DNA of 64,000 bases from Methylobacterium thuringiense (GTDB lineage: Bacteria; Pseudomonadota; Alphaproteobacteria; Rhizobiales; Beijerinckiaceae), in assembly GCF_022179645.1 (NCBI RefSeq), contig NZ_BPRA01000001.1:1-64000 (forward strand). Reading direction: 5' to 3'. Below, piece after piece: positions 63,867 through 64,000 of this stretch. The notes beneath the pieces are model-generated. The model was not told the DNA's origin and searched no databases. It worked only from the letters and a program-made list of their open reading frames with translations. Positions within the stretch are counted from its first letter, which is position 1. Each line of letters starts with the position of its first letter. Both the position numbers and the translations under genes were made by a program.

Positions 63867-64000
63867 CTACGCGACCACGAGGTTGAGCGTCTGAGGAGCC
63901 GGCGCGATCGTGACCCGGCTGCCCCAGCCGAAGGCCAAGAAATCCTGTTCGATGCCGTCGGCGAACACCACGCCGCCCTCGTTCATCCGCGAGGTCACAA
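63867..64000 (-). CDS. C-terminal end of an unidentified protein (partial)
   Basis: The last 44 codons of a minus-strand gene that runs off the window. The visible C terminus includes VTSRMNEGGVVFADGIEQDF, then LAFGWGSRVTIAPAPQTLNL, and VVA before TAG. I cannot assign a family. The 276-base gap to prpE (63591-63866) contains no recognisable gene. Confidence 0.7.
   Translation of the reverse strand, partial: VTSRMNEGGVVFADGIEQDFLAFGWGSRVTIAPAPQTLNLVVA

Overview
The window looks like a chromosomal segment of a GC-rich alphaproteobacterium, most likely family Methylobacteriaceae (Methylobacterium/Methylorubrum). Pointers are a two-gene molybdopterin formate dehydrogenase resembling Fdh4AB of Methylobacterium extorquens, FlaF, a full CtrA-type box upstream of ftsK, a GCG/CRPN-type secreted protein, and an intergenic palindromic repeat of a type I recognise from Rhizobiales. 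There is no rRNA, CRISPR array, insertion sequence or prophage. The only RNA gene seen is tRNA-Pro(GGG), and there is one TPP riboswitch. The genus is an inference from gene content.

Layout. 0.4-9 kb: tex, then a divergent efflux operon (small membrane ORF, tetR, RND adaptor, RND pump, DUF2147 protein) behind a textbook promoter that carries palindromic operators. 9-19 kb: pepP-prmA, then modA, modB and modC interleaved with a membrane-anchored TAXI protein and a glutathione S-transferase, then a HIT protein and nudC. 19-26 kb: a secreted GCG/CRPN protein, a second RND system (MexEF-like), a rhodanese, a glycosyltransferase and tRNA-Pro. 27-31 kb: an exbB-exbD-tonB energy-transducing operon and a phosphoesterase. 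31-35 kb: flaF, a flaG-like gene and riboswitch-controlled thiC. 35-41 kb: small unknown proteins, an M50 protease, an alpha/beta hydrolase, a ceramidase-like membrane protein, exonuclease III, a CnoX-like thioredoxin, a LON-domain protein and a Trm112-like protein. 41.9-43.6 kb: an N-acyl amino acid synthase-like GNAT protein beside a haem-oxygenase-like diiron oxidase, the most interesting candidate pathway here. 44-51 kb: Tim44-like protein, PAS histidine kinase, S24 repressor, DUF952-pyrD, formate dehydrogenase. 52-64 kb: ftsK, hom-glpX, a TPR lipoprotein, purE-purK, DUF3606, two DUF465 proteins, prpE and the 3' end of an unidentified gene.

Working together: the molybdate transporter supplies the metal for the molybdopterin formate dehydrogenase. 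ThiC (thiamine), PurE/PurK, PyrD and Hom are biosynthetic. PrpE and GlpX belong to C3 and C6 carbon metabolism. Both RND systems lack an outer-membrane channel gene in the window and must use one encoded elsewhere.
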